From contig DBZZ01000045.1 in assembly GCA_002311315.1 (NCBI GenBank), forward strand, positions 31,590 through 37,632: DNA of 6,043 nucleotides, read 5' to 3'. Numbering within the stretch: position 1 is the first letter of the stretch; every line of letters starts with the position of its first letter. Origin of the DNA: Methylococcaceae bacterium UBA1147. GTDB taxonomy: Bacteria; Pseudomonadota; Gammaproteobacteria; Methylococcales; UBA1147. The notes beneath the pieces were generated by a model. The model was not told the origin of the DNA, ran no database searches, and was given only the letters and a program-made list of their open reading frames with translations. A program made the translations under genes and the position numbers. Below are positions 6,018-6,043 of the stretch, piece by piece.

Positions 6018-6043
6018 ATGGCAACCACGCAGCACGTTTTGGG
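6018..6043 (+). CDS. Start of an unidentified gene (only 8 codons visible)
   Basis: ATG at 6018 follows a near-perfect Shine-Dalgarno AGGAGGT (6006-6012) at good spacing, and the open frame MATTQHVL continues to the window edge. The gene starts 78 bases after the PLP-enzyme stop in the same direction with no terminator between, so co-transcription is plausible. Eight residues are too few to name a product. Confidence 0.6.

Overview
The window looks like chromosomal DNA of a gammaproteobacterium. The evidence is an IbpA-type small heat-shock protein very close to the enterobacterial one, a sigma-32-style promoter, and short bacterial forms of the tyrosine-degradation enzymes. No mobile elements, tRNA/rRNA genes or CRISPR arrays were seen. 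The genus cannot be named from the sequence alone.

Layout. Bases 1-315 (minus strand) hold the N-terminal 105 codons of an IbpA-like Hsp20 chaperone whose 3' end lies outside the window. Upstream of it (about 319-417) is a compact heat-response control region: a sigma-32-like promoter, then a 5' leader of about 65 bases that can fold as two hairpins. The second hairpin sequesters the ribosome binding site in the manner of a ROSE RNA thermometer. Bases 566-4390 (minus strand) form a tightly packed four-gene operon, hppD-hmgA-fahA-maiA, whose genes overlap by 1, 4 and 10 bases. Bases 4391-4754 are a divergent intergenic region with strong inverted repeats. Bases 4755-5939 (plus strand) encode a kynureninase-like, fold-type I PLP enzyme with an unusual start. 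At 6018 a second plus-strand gene begins behind a strong ribosome binding site and runs off the edge.

How the genes work together. The operon encodes the full homogentisate route from 4-hydroxyphenylpyruvate. HppD makes homogentisate, HmgA opens the ring to maleylacetoacetate, MaiA isomerises this to fumarylacetoacetate, and FahA cleaves it to fumarate and acetoacetate. The genes needed to supply 4-hydroxyphenylpyruvate (phenylalanine hydroxylase and an aromatic aminotransferase) are not recognisable here. The divergent PLP enzyme belongs to the kynureninase-like/class V group, and its position suggests a role connected with aromatic amino acids, but its substrate cannot be read from the sequence. 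The most noteworthy items are the thermometer/sigma-32 control region, the uncharacterised PLP enzyme with its doubtful start codon, and the structured divergent intergenic region.
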